Positions 7,673-16,056 of a DNA stretch of 45,796 nt are shown one piece after another (within the stretch, counting starts at the first letter, position 1; the number at the start of each line of letters is the position of its first letter). The translations under genes were made by a program, and so were the position numbers. The notes beneath the pieces were generated by a model. That model was not told the DNA's origin. It was given only the letters and a program-made list of their open reading frames with translations, and searched no databases. Origin of the DNA: a virus; the IMG/VR virus record IMGVR_UViG_3300047321_000782, positions 1 to 45,796 of that record. One strand, 5' to 3'.

Positions 7673-8550
7673 CAGATTCTCCGGGTGAGGACGTCGGCCG
7701 CCAGCCCGGCCAGCCGCTCGTTGGCGCTGTCGAGTACGGTGATGGCCTGGTCGAGGGTGGCGTGTGAGGCGCTGAGGCGATCGATGATGTTGGCGAGGTC
7801 GACGGGGTTGAGGCTGGCGCGGGCGCCGATGACGCTGGCCAAGACGTCCTCACCCAACCGGGACAAGTCGGCGCCGTCACGCAGCAGGCCGGCGACGTTG
7901 ATGAAGCCTTGCAGTGGTTCGAGGGCGCGGGCCGTGACGCCGAGCAGGTGCGGCACCTGGCCGAGGATGATCGAGGGGTTGCCGCTTTGCGCGGCGTCGT
8001 AAAGTTGTTTGCCCGCGCGCAAAACGTTGCCGGCGGTTCGGGCGTGGCTGAGCACGCGTTGGGCGGTGCTGGGTGTTGACGCCTGACGGGAAATGACGCC
8101 GGGTGAGCCGAGGGCCGTTGCCGGGTCGCCGACGGTGGGATCGAGCAATCCGGGGTGATGGGGTTTGCGGACGAAGGCGCCGGTGTATTCGCGCAGGCTG
8201 AGTTGCACGGTGGCGGCCATCAGTTGGCCGACGGCGGTGGCCCGGCGAATGGTGTTGCTCAGGTGGGTGATGACGTAAGGCCCAAGGTAGTTGCCGTTGC
8301 CCATGACAAAGGCCAGTGGTTGATGCTGACTTTTGGCCACGCGCAGTGCGCGCAAGCGTTGTTCCGGGTCGCCCAACAGCGGGTGCAATTCGATGCTGAG
8401 GTGGCATTCGTCGAGCCCCTCGCCGACCCACTCCAATAAGGGCTTGCCCTGAATGCGTGGGTGCTCGGCCCAATCGGCAGCGCCGCTGTGTTCAATGGCA
8501 CTGATGCCGCCGGCGACGGTGAACTCAATGTGGCCCAAGATGGCGAACAT
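7672..8550 (-). CDS. U: Tail protein U-like, with C-terminal extension
   Basis: The first 130 residues match P2 gpU: MFAILGHIEFTVAG, then LLEWVGEGLDECHLSIELHP, then GNGNYLGPYVITHLSNT and AATVQLSLREY. gpU finishes the baseplate-proximal tube end. The extra ~160 residues at the C-terminus (helical, with ANIIDRLSASHATLDQAI) are absent from P2 gpU but usual in Mu/BcepMu-type relatives. It lies between the tape measure and X. Confidence 0.82.
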   Translation of the reverse strand: MFAILGHIEFTVAGGISAIEHSGAADWAEHPRIQGKPLLEWVGEGLDECHLSIELHPLLGDPEQRLRALRVAKSQHQPLAFVMGNGNYLGPYVITHLSNTIRRATAVGQLMAATVQLSLREYTGAFVRKPHHPGLLDPTVGDPATALGSPGVISRQASTPSTAQRVLSHARTAGNVLRAGKQLYDAAQSGNPSIILGQVPHLLGVTARALEPLQGFINVAGLLRDGADLSRLGEDVLASVIGARASLNPVDLANIIDRLSASHATLDQAITVLDSANERLAGLAADVLTRRI

Positions 8551-11123
8551 CAGACAGCGCCCTGCGCTGAGGGGCCGTAGCTACGGCGGCGGGTGTCGTG
8601 AAGGTAGCGTTCCATCATGCGCATCCATTCGGTGTAACTGGCTTGCAGCCCTTGATGAATGGCTTCCATGCCGGCGCCGATGGGCACATTGATCTGTGGC
8701 GAGAAATGAAAGGTCATGGTCGGCGCGGCGCCAGACGTTGATGCGCCGGCCCCCATTCTGCTGGCCTGGGTGACTTGCAACAGATTGGGGGGCGCCATGT
8801 CGACGCCGCTTTGTGCGGCCATGCCCAATGCGGCCTGTCGCACCACCCCCTCTTGGCTGCTGATGCCCAGCGCGGCGCCCTGGCTGATGTTGGCGCCGTA
8901 GCCGATGAACACACGGCTGGGTGACTCGATGCCGAGGGTGTCGGTGAACCAGCCTTTGACGGCTGAGCCGATGCCGATGACGCTGTCTTTTAGTTGCCCC
9001 GCGCTGTTACGGATGCCGTTGACCAAACCGCTGATGAGCAAGCTGCCGAACTCGGTGAATTTGCCGGGCAGTTCGATGCCCAGGTAGCTCATCACGCCGG
9101 CGAATGCGCGGTACAGCCAACCCAATGGAGAGAAGTTCACCAGTACCGCGAGGATGCCCGACAGGCCGCCGCTGAAACCGGCCTTCACTTCGGTCCACAG
9201 GCCGGTGAAGAAGGTTTTGATCGGCTGCCAATGGCGATAGATCAAATAGGCGGCCAGCGCGATGCCGGTGATCAGCAGGCCGATCGGGTTGAGCATCAGG
9301 GCTCTGCCCAGCCAGAGGATGGCTTGGCCCGCCAGCTTTAAACCGAACAACAACGTGCCGCCCAGAACCTTGCCCAATAACAACCCGCCTTTAGCGGCCA
9401 ACTTGAGTGGGCTGACCAGCGCGAAGAGCATGCCGCGCAAAAACAGCCCGCTGTATTTCGCCACCGTGAGCAGGCCCGCGCCGACTCGTTTTAACACGCT
9501 GATCAGCGGCGTGAACCTGCCCATCTGCCACGCACTGCGCAGCAAGGTGAATTTCGCCGACAGCGCCGTGACGGTGGTTGCCATGGCCACAAACGGCGCC
9601 ATGATCAAATTGACGCCGTAGGCCAAACCGATGAACGCCAATTTGCCGAGCAACAGACCACCGACCAACCCGACCACGCCTTTGATCAGCGCCGGATTTT
9701 CACCTGCCCAGACCGAGAACGAACGCATCAACGGCACGACGGCGCGGGTGACCTCGATGATCGCGGGCAACAACGCATTGCCGACGGAAATGCCGATGTC
9801 CGCTAGGTTGATGCGCAGTGACTTCAATTGCTCTTTGGTGCTGCCCATCCGCTTGATCCAGTCGTCATCAAGTACGCCCTGATCCGCCGCGTTTTGGCTG
9901 CCTTGCTGGATGCCGGCCAAGTCTTTCTGGTTGGCCAGCGCCGGCCGGATGAAGGACAACACCTGCTGGTCGGCGAACAGCTCGCCGAGTTTGTAGGCCT
10001 CGTCCAGCCGAGCCAGAGCGATTTGCTGTTCGTGCTGGTCCTTGATGTCCAGCGCCTTGCCGTATTGCGCGGCAGCGGCTGGCGCTTTGTGGCCCAAGTG
10101 TTGGGTCAGGACGCTGAGCATGGCCTGGGCCGGTGACAGCCCTTCGCCGACAAGATTTTTGAGGCTGCCCTTTAGGTCGATGCCGGCCTTTTCAAACGCC
10201 TTGAGGGTGTCTGGCGCGGTGAGTTTGGAGAGAAAGTTTTTGAAGTTGTTGGCGGCCTCGTCATTGCTGCCGGCACCGCGACGGGCGATCTGCAGCGACG
10301 CGCCGATTTCCGCCACGGCACGCTCGCCGGTGATGCCGAGGGCGGCGAACTGGGGCGTTAATTGCGGCAGCCATTTGGCCATGTCGGCCAGCTCGAACTG
10401 GCCGCTTTTACCGGCAAAGGCCAGCATGTTCATTGAGCGCTCAAACCCGGCGGCGCCGATGTTGAGGTTGTCACTGAGGGCGATGGCCACCGCGCCGAGG
10501 TGGTCCATGCTGGCGCGGGTGGCGGTCGCGGTTTTGGCCATGATTGGGGCGTAGGCCGTTAATTGCTTGAGGTTGTCGATGCCGCCGGCGATCAACACGG
10601 CGGTGCCTTGGGCGACGTCGGTTTGGGTCTGGTTCCAGGTGATCGCGGCGCCGCGCATGGCCATGCTGAGGCGCTGTTCTTGCGCCGGGTTGAAGCCGGC
10701 GCCGATGGCGAGATCGCGGGTCTGGTCCTGAAAGTTGATGGCGGTTTTCATCGATTGAACGATGGGTGCGCCCAACGCCGCACCCGTGCCGACGACCTCC
10801 ATGGCCTGACCGCGTAACTCACCGCGTTCGGTGCGGAGTGCCTTGCCGCGCGCCATGCTGGCCGTGAGGCGTAATTGTTTGGCGTTGAGCTGGTCGAGGG
10901 TGTGGCCGACCGCGTCGTACTGGCGACGTAAGCGCTCGATGCCCGTGCCGCCCCGGGCCAACGACGCCGAGAGCTCATTGCCGATGTGCTGTTGCTTGAG
11001 CGCGAGCCCGTCGACGGCACGGCCCAATTGGCGCACGGTGGACTTGGCCGAGCCAAACGCTGCGTTGAGGCTGCCGGAAACAACGGCACCAATTTTTAAA
11101 CCGATGAGGACTTCGTTGGCCAT
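8550..11123 (-). CDS. Tape measure protein
   Basis: The 857-residue protein sets tail length and is ejected with the DNA. The N-terminal quarter is helical and coiled-coil-like (AKSTVRQLGRAVDGLALKQQ). Several long hydrophobic stretches lie in the middle (GVVGLVGGLLLGKLAFIGLA; LMLNPIGLLITGIALAAYLI), typical of tape measure proteins. GYGANISQGAALGISSQE near the C-terminus is a common tape-measure signature. I took the ATG at 11123 (MANEVLIGLK); the longer open frame above it reads only the antisense of another gene. The C-terminal end contacts the baseplate proteins encoded next. Confidence 0.9.
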   Translation of the reverse strand: MANEVLIGLKIGAVVSGSLNAAFGSAKSTVRQLGRAVDGLALKQQHIGNELSASLARGGTGIERLRRQYDAVGHTLDQLNAKQLRLTASMARGKALRTERGELRGQAMEVVGTGAALGAPIVQSMKTAINFQDQTRDLAIGAGFNPAQEQRLSMAMRGAAITWNQTQTDVAQGTAVLIAGGIDNLKQLTAYAPIMAKTATATRASMDHLGAVAIALSDNLNIGAAGFERSMNMLAFAGKSGQFELADMAKWLPQLTPQFAALGITGERAVAEIGASLQIARRGAGSNDEAANNFKNFLSKLTAPDTLKAFEKAGIDLKGSLKNLVGEGLSPAQAMLSVLTQHLGHKAPAAAAQYGKALDIKDQHEQQIALARLDEAYKLGELFADQQVLSFIRPALANQKDLAGIQQGSQNAADQGVLDDDWIKRMGSTKEQLKSLRINLADIGISVGNALLPAIIEVTRAVVPLMRSFSVWAGENPALIKGVVGLVGGLLLGKLAFIGLAYGVNLIMAPFVAMATTVTALSAKFTLLRSAWQMGRFTPLISVLKRVGAGLLTVAKYSGLFLRGMLFALVSPLKLAAKGGLLLGKVLGGTLLFGLKLAGQAILWLGRALMLNPIGLLITGIALAAYLIYRHWQPIKTFFTGLWTEVKAGFSGGLSGILAVLVNFSPLGWLYRAFAGVMSYLGIELPGKFTEFGSLLISGLVNGIRNSAGQLKDSVIGIGSAVKGWFTDTLGIESPSRVFIGYGANISQGAALGISSQEGVVRQAALGMAAQSGVDMAPPNLLQVTQASRMGAGASTSGAAPTMTFHFSPQINVPIGAGMEAIHQGLQASYTEWMRMMERYLHDTRRRSYGPSAQGAV

Positions 11124-11141
11124 CGTTGCTACGCTTCCGGC

Positions 11142-11402
11142 ATGTTTGAAAAAATCGCACTGCGCACCGCTAAAACCCTCTATGCACTGGCCATCGGCGC
11201 CGGTGTGATCTGGCTGGCGTGGCTGTGCCTGATGCATTTGCCGTGGTGGGCGGCGATCGTGGCGTTCTGCTTGGGGTTGCCGTTGCTGGCCCTGGCCGCC
11301 GCCCCTATTGCGGCGGGCGGTGCCTTGCTGGCGGGGCTGGTGGTGGGCGCGGTGACGCTGATCAGCTGCGCGATGGCTCGGCGAGTTCGAGCCGGCGATT
11401 GA
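11142..11402 (+). CDS. Small membrane protein, opposite strand to the tail operon
   Basis: The 86-residue protein is almost entirely hydrophobic after a short basic N-terminus: two or three membrane segments (TLYALAIGAGVIWLAWLCL; WWAAIVAFCLGLPLLALAAA; ALLAGLVVGAVTLISCAM) and a basic tail. Codon choice is strongly Pseudomonas-like (CTG, GCG, GCC), which argues for a real gene. It is read against the tail operon in the gap between the E' frame and the tape measure, overlapping the E' end by about 40 bp. No clear ribosome site is seen. It could be a holin or pinholin or an unknown moron; no function is shown. Confidence 0.5.
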   Translation: MFEKIALRTAKTLYALAIGAGVIWLAWLCLMHLPWWAAIVAFCLGLPLLALAAAPIAAGGALLAGLVVGAVTLISCAMARRVRAGD

Positions 11403-11545
11403 TTTCGCGCTGGCACACATCGACCCATCGCCAGTAATCGACCATGTCGAGCCGTTCGATCTCAGACGGCGGCAATCTCAGGACTAGCAGCAGCGCCTCG
11501 TCCCAGGACTGGAGCAAGGTTTCGGCCGGCCGCCATTTCCCGTAA
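11362..11545 (-). CDS. Tail chaperone extension (E' frame, reached by frameshifting)
   Basis: Below the E gene, another - strand frame reads QSWDEALLLVLRLPPSEIER, then LDMVDYWRWVDVCQREINRR, and stops at 11362. This is clearly tail-chaperone C-terminal sequence and has no start codon of its own. It overlaps the end of E in the +1 (equal to -2) frame. In contractile phages the chaperone is made in a short and a frameshifted long form; P2 uses -1 and Mu is reported to use -2. The shift must occur near the codons GCC GGC CGA (about 11522-11530). I see no classical slippery heptamer. Confidence 0.8.
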
Positions 11546-11776
11546 CACCTCGGTGGCGAGGGTTGAGTCGGCGATGTCGAACTCGCCCAGGTCTTCCAGC
11601 GTAATGCCCAGCAGCTTGGCGACCAGTTGGTCTTCCATGGCGCCTTCGTCTTTGGTCACCGCCTGGGCGGCGCTGATATCTTTGCGTTTGAGGCGCTTGA
11701 TGGGCAGCGTTGCCAGTCGTTCGCCGCCGGCGCTGGTGAAGGGGAATTTGAGGGTGAAGGTGTGTGCGTCGTCCAT
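11462..11776 (-). CDS. Tail assembly chaperone (gpE / Mu gp41-like)
   Basis: The 104-residue protein starts FTLKFPFTSAGGERLATLPI, then KRLKRKDI, the pattern of Mu gp41-type tail assembly chaperones, with LAKLLGITLEDLGEFDIAD in the middle. The chaperone binds the tape measure before the tube polymerises around it. It ends in a short tail (NLAPVLGRGAAASPEIAAV) that the frameshifted form replaces with the E' domain. It is the first gene of its late block, about 70 nt below the promoter motif at 11844. Confidence 0.82.
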   Translation of the reverse strand: MDDAHTFTLKFPFTSAGGERLATLPIKRLKRKDISAAQAVTKDEGAMEDQLVAKLLGITLEDLGEFDIADSTLATEVLREMAAGRNLAPVLGRGAAASPEIAAV

Positions 11777-11843
11777 GTCATTGCTCCGGGTTCATCAGTG
11801 GTCGGTCAGTAGTGCCGGAATGATGCAGTTCGATCGAAGCGTT

Positions 11844-11868
11844 GGCTTTTAATGAGATTTAATGGGGA
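11844..11868 (-). promoter_or_regulatory. Candidate late promoter/activator site C
   Basis: The + strand reads GGCTTTTAATGAGATTTAAT, then GGGGA. It shares GGCTTTTAAT, a 5-base spacer and TTTA with the other three copies. It lies about 70 nt upstream of the tail chaperone start codon on the - strand; the next gene on the other side (11939) reads away. Confidence 0.6.
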
Positions 11869-11938
11869 CCACGCCTGCAGATTTTGGCTAAGATCACTTG
11901 GCAGTGACGCCTATTTATAGCCAAAAGGAAAATGCTGG

Positions 11939-12250
11939 ATGAGTGCAGAAAACGCAGAGCAGTTCAATTTACTAACCCGTGACATTCTTAGAATTTTGAT
12001 TGACGCTTGCCCGACTCAGGTTGAGTTGAACGCCGAGAAATTCAAGCTCGAAAAGGGCTCGTTCGAAACGCCGAGTGGGTTTATCGGCGGGTTTTACAAA
12101 TCGACTCCACAAGAGAAATTCCTAACCGATACATTGCAATGGTTAACGGCTGAAGGTTATATCAGGGCTGGAGACCATCGTGACTACTACGTTGCGACGC
12201 TGCAGACTTTGAAGCTATACGGCTCTGTTCCTAACGCTCTCTCTGCTTGA
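11939..12250 (+). CDS. Small cargo protein, unknown
   Basis: The 103-residue protein is not one I recognise. It is mostly helical, with NLLTRDILRILIDACPTQVE at the start and EKFLTDTLQWLTAEGYIRAG then YYVATLQTLKLYG toward the end; the latter resembles the helix-wing part of a winged-helix fold, so DNA or protein binding is possible. A good ribosome site (AAAAGGAAAA) lies just upstream. It is transcribed divergently from the tail chaperone block and ends at a strong hairpin. Its own promoter would make it expressible in the lysogen. Confidence 0.6.
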   Translation: MSAENAEQFNLLTRDILRILIDACPTQVELNAEKFKLEKGSFETPSGFIGGFYKSTPQEKFLTDTLQWLTAEGYIRAGDHRDYYVATLQTLKLYGSVPNALSA

Positions 12251-12256
12251 GAAAAA

Positions 12257-12282
12257 GCAGTCAGCTTTTACAGGCTGACTGC
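12257..12282. terminator. Bidirectional terminator
   Basis: GCAGTCAGC and GCTGACTGC form a 9-bp stem with an 8-nt loop between two convergent genes. On the - strand it is followed by TTTTTCTC, a proper rho-independent signal for the DUF6124 gene. Confidence 0.75.
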
Positions 12283-12326
12283 CTTCAACTTCCTCACAGT
12301 GTCGACCTTTTACAAACGCGTCTGCC

Positions 12327-12686
12327 TTAATCGTTCGGCACCACATTATCCAACGCTTGGTTCACCGCCAGCTCGCCCAGCATGACGACCTGCGCAATGC
12401 CCAACAGCGCATTGCGGTTCGACCCCTCCAGCGTCCCCGCAAAATTCCCGAGCATGACCGTGGCCGAGGCCAGGGATTCGCAGGCATTGGCCAGCAATGA
12501 CTCGGTGTCGGATTGCGGATTGACCATGAACAGGTTGTTGGGGATATAGGGTGTGGCCATGATTTGCGCGGGCACGAGGTAATGGTCGAGCGCACGCTCG
12601 GCCGCTTCGTGGAGCTTTTTGGAATTGAATGATTCATAAGGCGACGCCGGGTCTGTGACTGGCGGCTTGGGTGGTGTCTTGGACAT
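12327..12686 (-). CDS. DUF6124-type protein, copy 1
   Basis: The 119-residue protein carries the pattern I associate with the Pseudomonas DUF6124 family: a proline-rich start (MSKTPPKPPVTDPASPYES), KKLHEAAERALDHYL, then SLLANACESLASATVML and a C-terminal helix with VVMLGELAVNQALD. The function of the family is unknown. The start at 12686 is supported by GGAG about 10 nt upstream. A paralogue sits directly upstream (12808-13179), each copy with its own terminator. Such genes are usually chromosomal, so this may be host DNA captured by the phage. Confidence 0.7.
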   Translation of the reverse strand: MSKTPPKPPVTDPASPYESFNSKKLHEAAERALDHYLVPAQIMATPYIPNNLFMVNPQSDTESLLANACESLASATVMLGNFAGTLEGSNRNALLGIAQVVMLGELAVNQALDNVVPND

Positions 12687-12768
12687 CAGCTTTAACTCCG
12701 TGTAAACGCTGCTTGAGGTTTGAGAACAGTCCTGACGCCTGTTCATCTCGATCGTTGATGGCTTGCGT

Positions 12769-12797
12769 GCCGGTCAGGGGAGCATCCCCTGACCGGC
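12769..12797 (-). terminator. Strong hairpin after the second DUF6124 gene
   Basis: GCCGGTCAGGGG, five bases (AGCAT), then CCCCTGACCGGC make a perfect 12-bp stem just below the gene ending at 12808. There is no U-run, but the stem is very stable. Confidence 0.7.
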
Positions 12798-12807
12798 TGA
12801 CTTGCCA

Positions 12808-13179
12808 CTAGCTCGGTAAGCGTCGGGCATCCAATACCCGGTTGACGATGAGCTCACTGAGCATGATCACCTGTTGCAGGATCAGCATTGATCGGCGCTG
12901 AGGGGTGTCGACGGCGCCGCCGATGTCACGGGCCATGTCACTGGCGGCTGCTAATGTTTCGCTGGCTTCGACAAGTAGCGTTTCTTCGTCCACGGTGGGG
13001 TCGATGAGGAAGATTCTGCCGGTCTTGCGCGACGGAATGGTGGTCTTCAGCGTTTCGGGGTTGAGATAGAAGTTGATGGCGCGGTTAGTTGCCTCTTTTA
13101 TCTTCTGAGGTTCGAGCGCTGGGTCGTACGGGATTGGACCGGAATCGGTTTCCGGTGGGTTTGGCGTAACTTTGAACAT
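12808..13179 (-). CDS. DUF6124-type protein, copy 2
   Basis: The 123-residue paralogue of the preceding gene has MFKVTPNPPETDSGPIPYD, then KIKEATNRAINFYLNPE, then LLVEASETLAAASDMARDIG and a C-terminal LQQVIMLSELIVNRVLD. The N-terminal TPNPPETD is the most characteristic feature of the family. The shared architecture and 30-40% apparent identity show tandem duplication or joint acquisition. The ATG at 13179 was chosen over an upstream extension whose codons look non-coding. Confidence 0.7.
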   Translation of the reverse strand: MFKVTPNPPETDSGPIPYDPALEPQKIKEATNRAINFYLNPETLKTTIPSRKTGRIFLIDPTVDEETLLVEASETLAAASDMARDIGGAVDTPQRRSMLILQQVIMLSELIVNRVLDARRLPS

Positions 13180-14298
13180 AGATGAAATCTCGTATCGAAA
13201 TTGATAAGAGCCCTCACCCTCGCTACCAAACGATGGGTGGCGGCCATGCGCAGGTTGGTAGACCGGTCGATACGCAACCCGGCGCTCACGAATGAGCCCC
13301 ACGCATGTCCACCATATAAAGCTCAGCTGTGAAAAGAGGCTGAATAAGGTGGCGCCATACGGCGGTACCGAAGCGGGCTACCAAACCCGATCACTGTTTT
13401 GCAGTGACAGGGAAACGATATAGCCCATTCCATAGCCGTGTAAGCCGGCGGATTCTGAAGCACCCGTAGGCAATGGCGCAAGGTGCTGTAGCCTTTATGG
13501 CGTAACAGTTGGTGTAACTTAAACGCGATCAATCAGTCGTGTTTAAACGCGGTAAATCCTTAGAATCTTCAGACCCACATTTGGTGGTTTATCGCGAGCA
13601 TGGCGTTTGATTGGCCGCTATGGGACGCCAACCCTGCCTGGAAAATCCAGTGGATGACGTACGCGGGAGCGTAGGCTTTTGAGTGGGTGCTAGCGTTGGG
13701 CATTCACCCGAAACACATTGTTGGTAGGTAGGTAATTACTGCGGTCGGGGATGGAGCCTTCCCTTTAAGGCAAAGGGAGGCAGCTGTGCGAGGAGCCAAC
13801 AAAGCGACTCAATGCCCATTTTGGCACCCACGCACAGCCACCATAAACGTGACCGGTTTGTAAAAAAGATGGCGACTGTACGCCTGCGATTGAGTCGCGG
13901 TTGTTGCAATGCCGGATTGACCAAGGGGCCGGCGTACAGTCGTCATCAAAGCTCAGGCCGTGAGCAACCGGTCCTGTCCATAGAGGCACTTGCGTGCTAC
14001 TGGTTGCTCTGCCTGGTCACTGTGGGCGGTGACGGGAGACAAGATACCGGTGGGCTGACAGATGCGCTGCCGGGGGATTCTGTCTTGGCTGTAGGCAATG
14101 GCGCTGAAGGATGTAGCATCGCAGATCAGACTGATTGATCAGGGAGTGTGACCTACAGAATGGCGTGACATTTCAGCAAGGCACCACGCCCCCTTCGCTT
14201 CTGCCAATCCATCTGCAGTCTAAAGTCGCTTTTACCATTCTTCGTTTCGCCCTGATTGGGCTTGCGGAGCTTCATAAAATATAGAATAGTGGCAGTTC
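13180..14298. other. 1.1-kb stretch without a convincing gene; structured
   Basis: Open frames exist on both strands but show no protein-like pattern. The stretch contains a hairpin at about 13376-13424 (GGGCTA...TAGCCC around CACTGttttgCAGTG) and a nested inverted repeat at about 13847-13973. It looks like a host-type intergenic block linked to the DUF6124 genes. Confidence 0.5.
13847..13973. repeat. Nested inverted repeat, possible structured RNA
   Basis: An outer pair GACCGGTT / AACCGGTC encloses an inner pair ATGGCGACTGTACGCC / GGCGTACAGTCGTCAT (15 of 16 complementary), with about 45 bases between the inner arms. Transcribed, this would fold as one long interrupted stem. Its purpose is unknown. 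Confidence 0.5.
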
Positions 14299-14324
14299 GC
14301 CCTCGTAACGAGGGCATATTTTTG
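14299..14324 (+). terminator. Short palindrome with T-run
   Basis: GCCCTCGTaACGAGGGC is followed by ATATTTTTGTCTTT. It could end transcription arriving from the left, or be an operator for the regulator gene that starts 65 bp further on. Confidence 0.55.
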
Positions 14325-14342
14325 TCTTTAAGACTTCATTTT

Positions 14343-14362
14343 GACACCAAAATGATGTCAGT
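14343..14362. promoter_or_regulatory. Dyad operator candidate before the RHH regulator
   Basis: TGACACCAAAATGATGTCA is an imperfect dyad (TGACA...TGTCA) about 30 bp upstream of the regulator start codon. Ribbon-helix-helix proteins often bind such sites in front of their own gene. Confidence 0.4.
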
Positions 14363-14389
14363 GTTTGTTTTGCGGAAGGAGTGATTTTT

Positions 14390-15271
14390 ATGGCGAGAAT
14401 TAACATTCGTGAATTACCTGACCACATTCACAAAGCAATCAGCGATTCAGCGGAAAGAAACAATCGTTCGACCGAAGGGGAAGTTCGATCCATTCTGCAG
14501 AGCTACGTTTCGAGCTTAGAGGTCAAACCTGCCCCCATCGAGACCCTTCGGCAGAGTTGGCAAAAAGGCGTAGGCAATCGCTTGGACCAACTGTTTGCTT
14601 GCGTGCGTAAAGATCAGGTTTTTGGTTTTGGTGATCGTCAAAGCCTGGTGGGTATTGCGCGAACGATTGGCGAAGACACACCTGCCCACTTGTTGGACTG
14701 CATGGAAGGTATTGCCTCTCCCTCCTTTGAAATGCTTGATCGTGTTGTCGCTTGGTCCGGTGGATCGTACGAGTGGTTGGTTAGCGGTCTGGGGACGGTC
14801 TTTCCTGTGGAAAACCTCGGTAACGACTACCACGATTTTTTCTTGCATGATCGGAAGAACAAACACATTACTTTCCATCTGCTACGCGTCTGCGGCGGGC
14901 GCTGTGAGGGGATGCTTTTATGCTTTCGGCACGATTCAGTGAAGCAGACCTATGCCAGTGGGTACATGTACGCCAACTTCAATTTAAAGGGCGGGATGGG
15001 TTCTGGCGGGCACCACAAACTTAGCCAGTTTATTCGCTTCCTGAAAACACAGTGCGGTGATCGAGCTTTCAAAGCCTATAACTATGAAGAAACTGAAGTG
15101 AATACGGAGCAAGGTACTCACCATCCTGTGTACTACATTCGTGCCGCCAGCACGGCCAACTGGTTACGTATGTTGTTTGATGGACAGGATCCGGATGACT
15201 GGTTGGAGGGCTATCGGTCGGCTTGGAAGGAAATTGCCGACTTGCCGTTTGGGAATGGCGAGCCTGAGTGA
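14390..15271 (+). CDS. Ribbon-helix-helix regulator fused to a large unknown domain
   Basis: The 293-residue protein begins with an Arc/FitA-type ribbon-helix-helix segment (ARINIRELPDHIHKAISDSA, then the STEGEVRSIL helix), a DNA-binding antitoxin-like domain. Residues about 75-140 contain MLDRVVAWSGGSYEWLVSGL, resembling the second half of phage repressor-type regulators. The remaining ~150 residues are unrecognised, with the conserved-looking motif KGGMGSGGHHKLSQFIRFLK. The start at 14390 follows AAGGAG by 7 nt. A dyad precedes the gene. It probably regulates itself and perhaps the cyclase-like/membrane pair downstream; that link is inference from position only. Confidence 0.65.
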   Translation: MARINIRELPDHIHKAISDSAERNNRSTEGEVRSILQSYVSSLEVKPAPIETLRQSWQKGVGNRLDQLFACVRKDQVFGFGDRQSLVGIARTIGEDTPAHLLDCMEGIASPSFEMLDRVVAWSGGSYEWLVSGLGTVFPVENLGNDYHDFFLHDRKNKHITFHLLRVCGGRCEGMLLCFRHDSVKQTYASGYMYANFNLKGGMGSGGHHKLSQFIRFLKTQCGDRAFKAYNYEETEVNTEQGTHHPVYYIRAASTANWLRMLFDGQDPDDWLEGYRSAWKEIADLPFGNGEPE

Positions 15272-15342
15272 GATAGGTGCGCTTGAGTCCAGATGCGTTG
15301 CTTTAACCGGCACATCCGTTCTCAAGCTCCTTTCTGCAAATC

Positions 15343-16056
15343 TCAGGCACCTAAAGGTCCAATGATGCCTCTCGCAAGCAATTCATCTAAAACCGAATCC
15401 GGAATTAAAGGTTCGTCCGCCTCGACCTGATCTGCCAGCTTTAGAAACCAATCATACTTGTCGGCGTGCTGAGGGAACCGAATCTTTAACTGTTGCACTC
15501 GGTTTTTGGCAGATCTGAACCAAATACTGTTGAACGGATTGACCAGATTGAGGCCCTCGAAGTGCAAGAGCGGCGCCATGTATGGACCATCTCGAAATCG
15601 AAGTACCCAAAGACCTAAGGGTATTTCCACTTCAGGTGATAGTGCGACGCCGGGAATCTTTACGTTGGATTCGAGCCGCACTGCCCTCACCAGCGCATCG
15701 CTGACGACAAAGAGATTCCCGTTGCTCCTATCCTCCCAATATTTGCCATAAGCGATGCCACCTCTTATCAACCAATTCTGAGCGAGGGTGGCGAACCATA
15801 AGCCTTGCACTGCGTACAGGAGTGGAGGCAGCTCATCACATACGATGAGGATCGAGTCCGAATACATAGAGATATTGGCTTTTTTCGGGAATGGCCAATC
15901 AGAAATGCGTTCACTGAATTCTCTGTAGAGACTTAGCGTGGCTTCGAACTCATTTTCTACAGCATGAGAGAAGCCGAGCACATCGCAGAAGGCGACGTAC
16001 TTTTTGGGAATGGCTTCTTCAGCTAATGCCGGGTCTATGTGTTCCACGGGGAGCAC
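15343..16056 (-). CDS. Class III nucleotide-cyclase-like protein
   Basis: The 237-residue protein shows the class III cyclase pattern: FCDVLGFS (Asp25, first metal ligand position), then YSDSILIV (Asp67, second metal position), then LIRGGIAYG (98-104), which aligns with the R-x-G-I-x-x-G strand of adenylyl and guanylyl cyclases. Both acidic positions are kept, so activity is possible. Substrate cannot be read off. It starts with GTG and is transcribed divergently from a membrane protein (16188), with about 130 bp between starts. Cyclase plus membrane effector is the layout of Pycsar anti-phage systems, but I cannot tell whether this is a known Pycsar type or something different. Confidence 0.6.
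   Translation of the reverse strand: MLPVEHIDPALAEEAIPKKYVAFCDVLGFSHAVENEFEATLSLYREFSERISDWPFPKKANISMYSDSILIVCDELPPLLYAVQGLWFATLAQNWLIRGGIAYGKYWEDRSNGNLFVVSDALVRAVRLESNVKIPGVALSPEVEIPLGLWVLRFRDGPYMAPLLHFEGLNLVNPFNSIWFRSAKNRVQQLKIRFPQHADKYDWFLKLADQVEADEPLIPDSVLDELLARGIIGPLGA

Noticed and set aside
13323-13532. 69-residue frame in the gene-poor stretch
   Set aside because: No ribosome site and no domain pattern; the region has hairpins instead.
13812-14138. 108-residue frame over the nested inverted repeat
   Set aside because: The frame runs through the inverted repeat and has cysteine/arginine-rich, non-protein-like composition.
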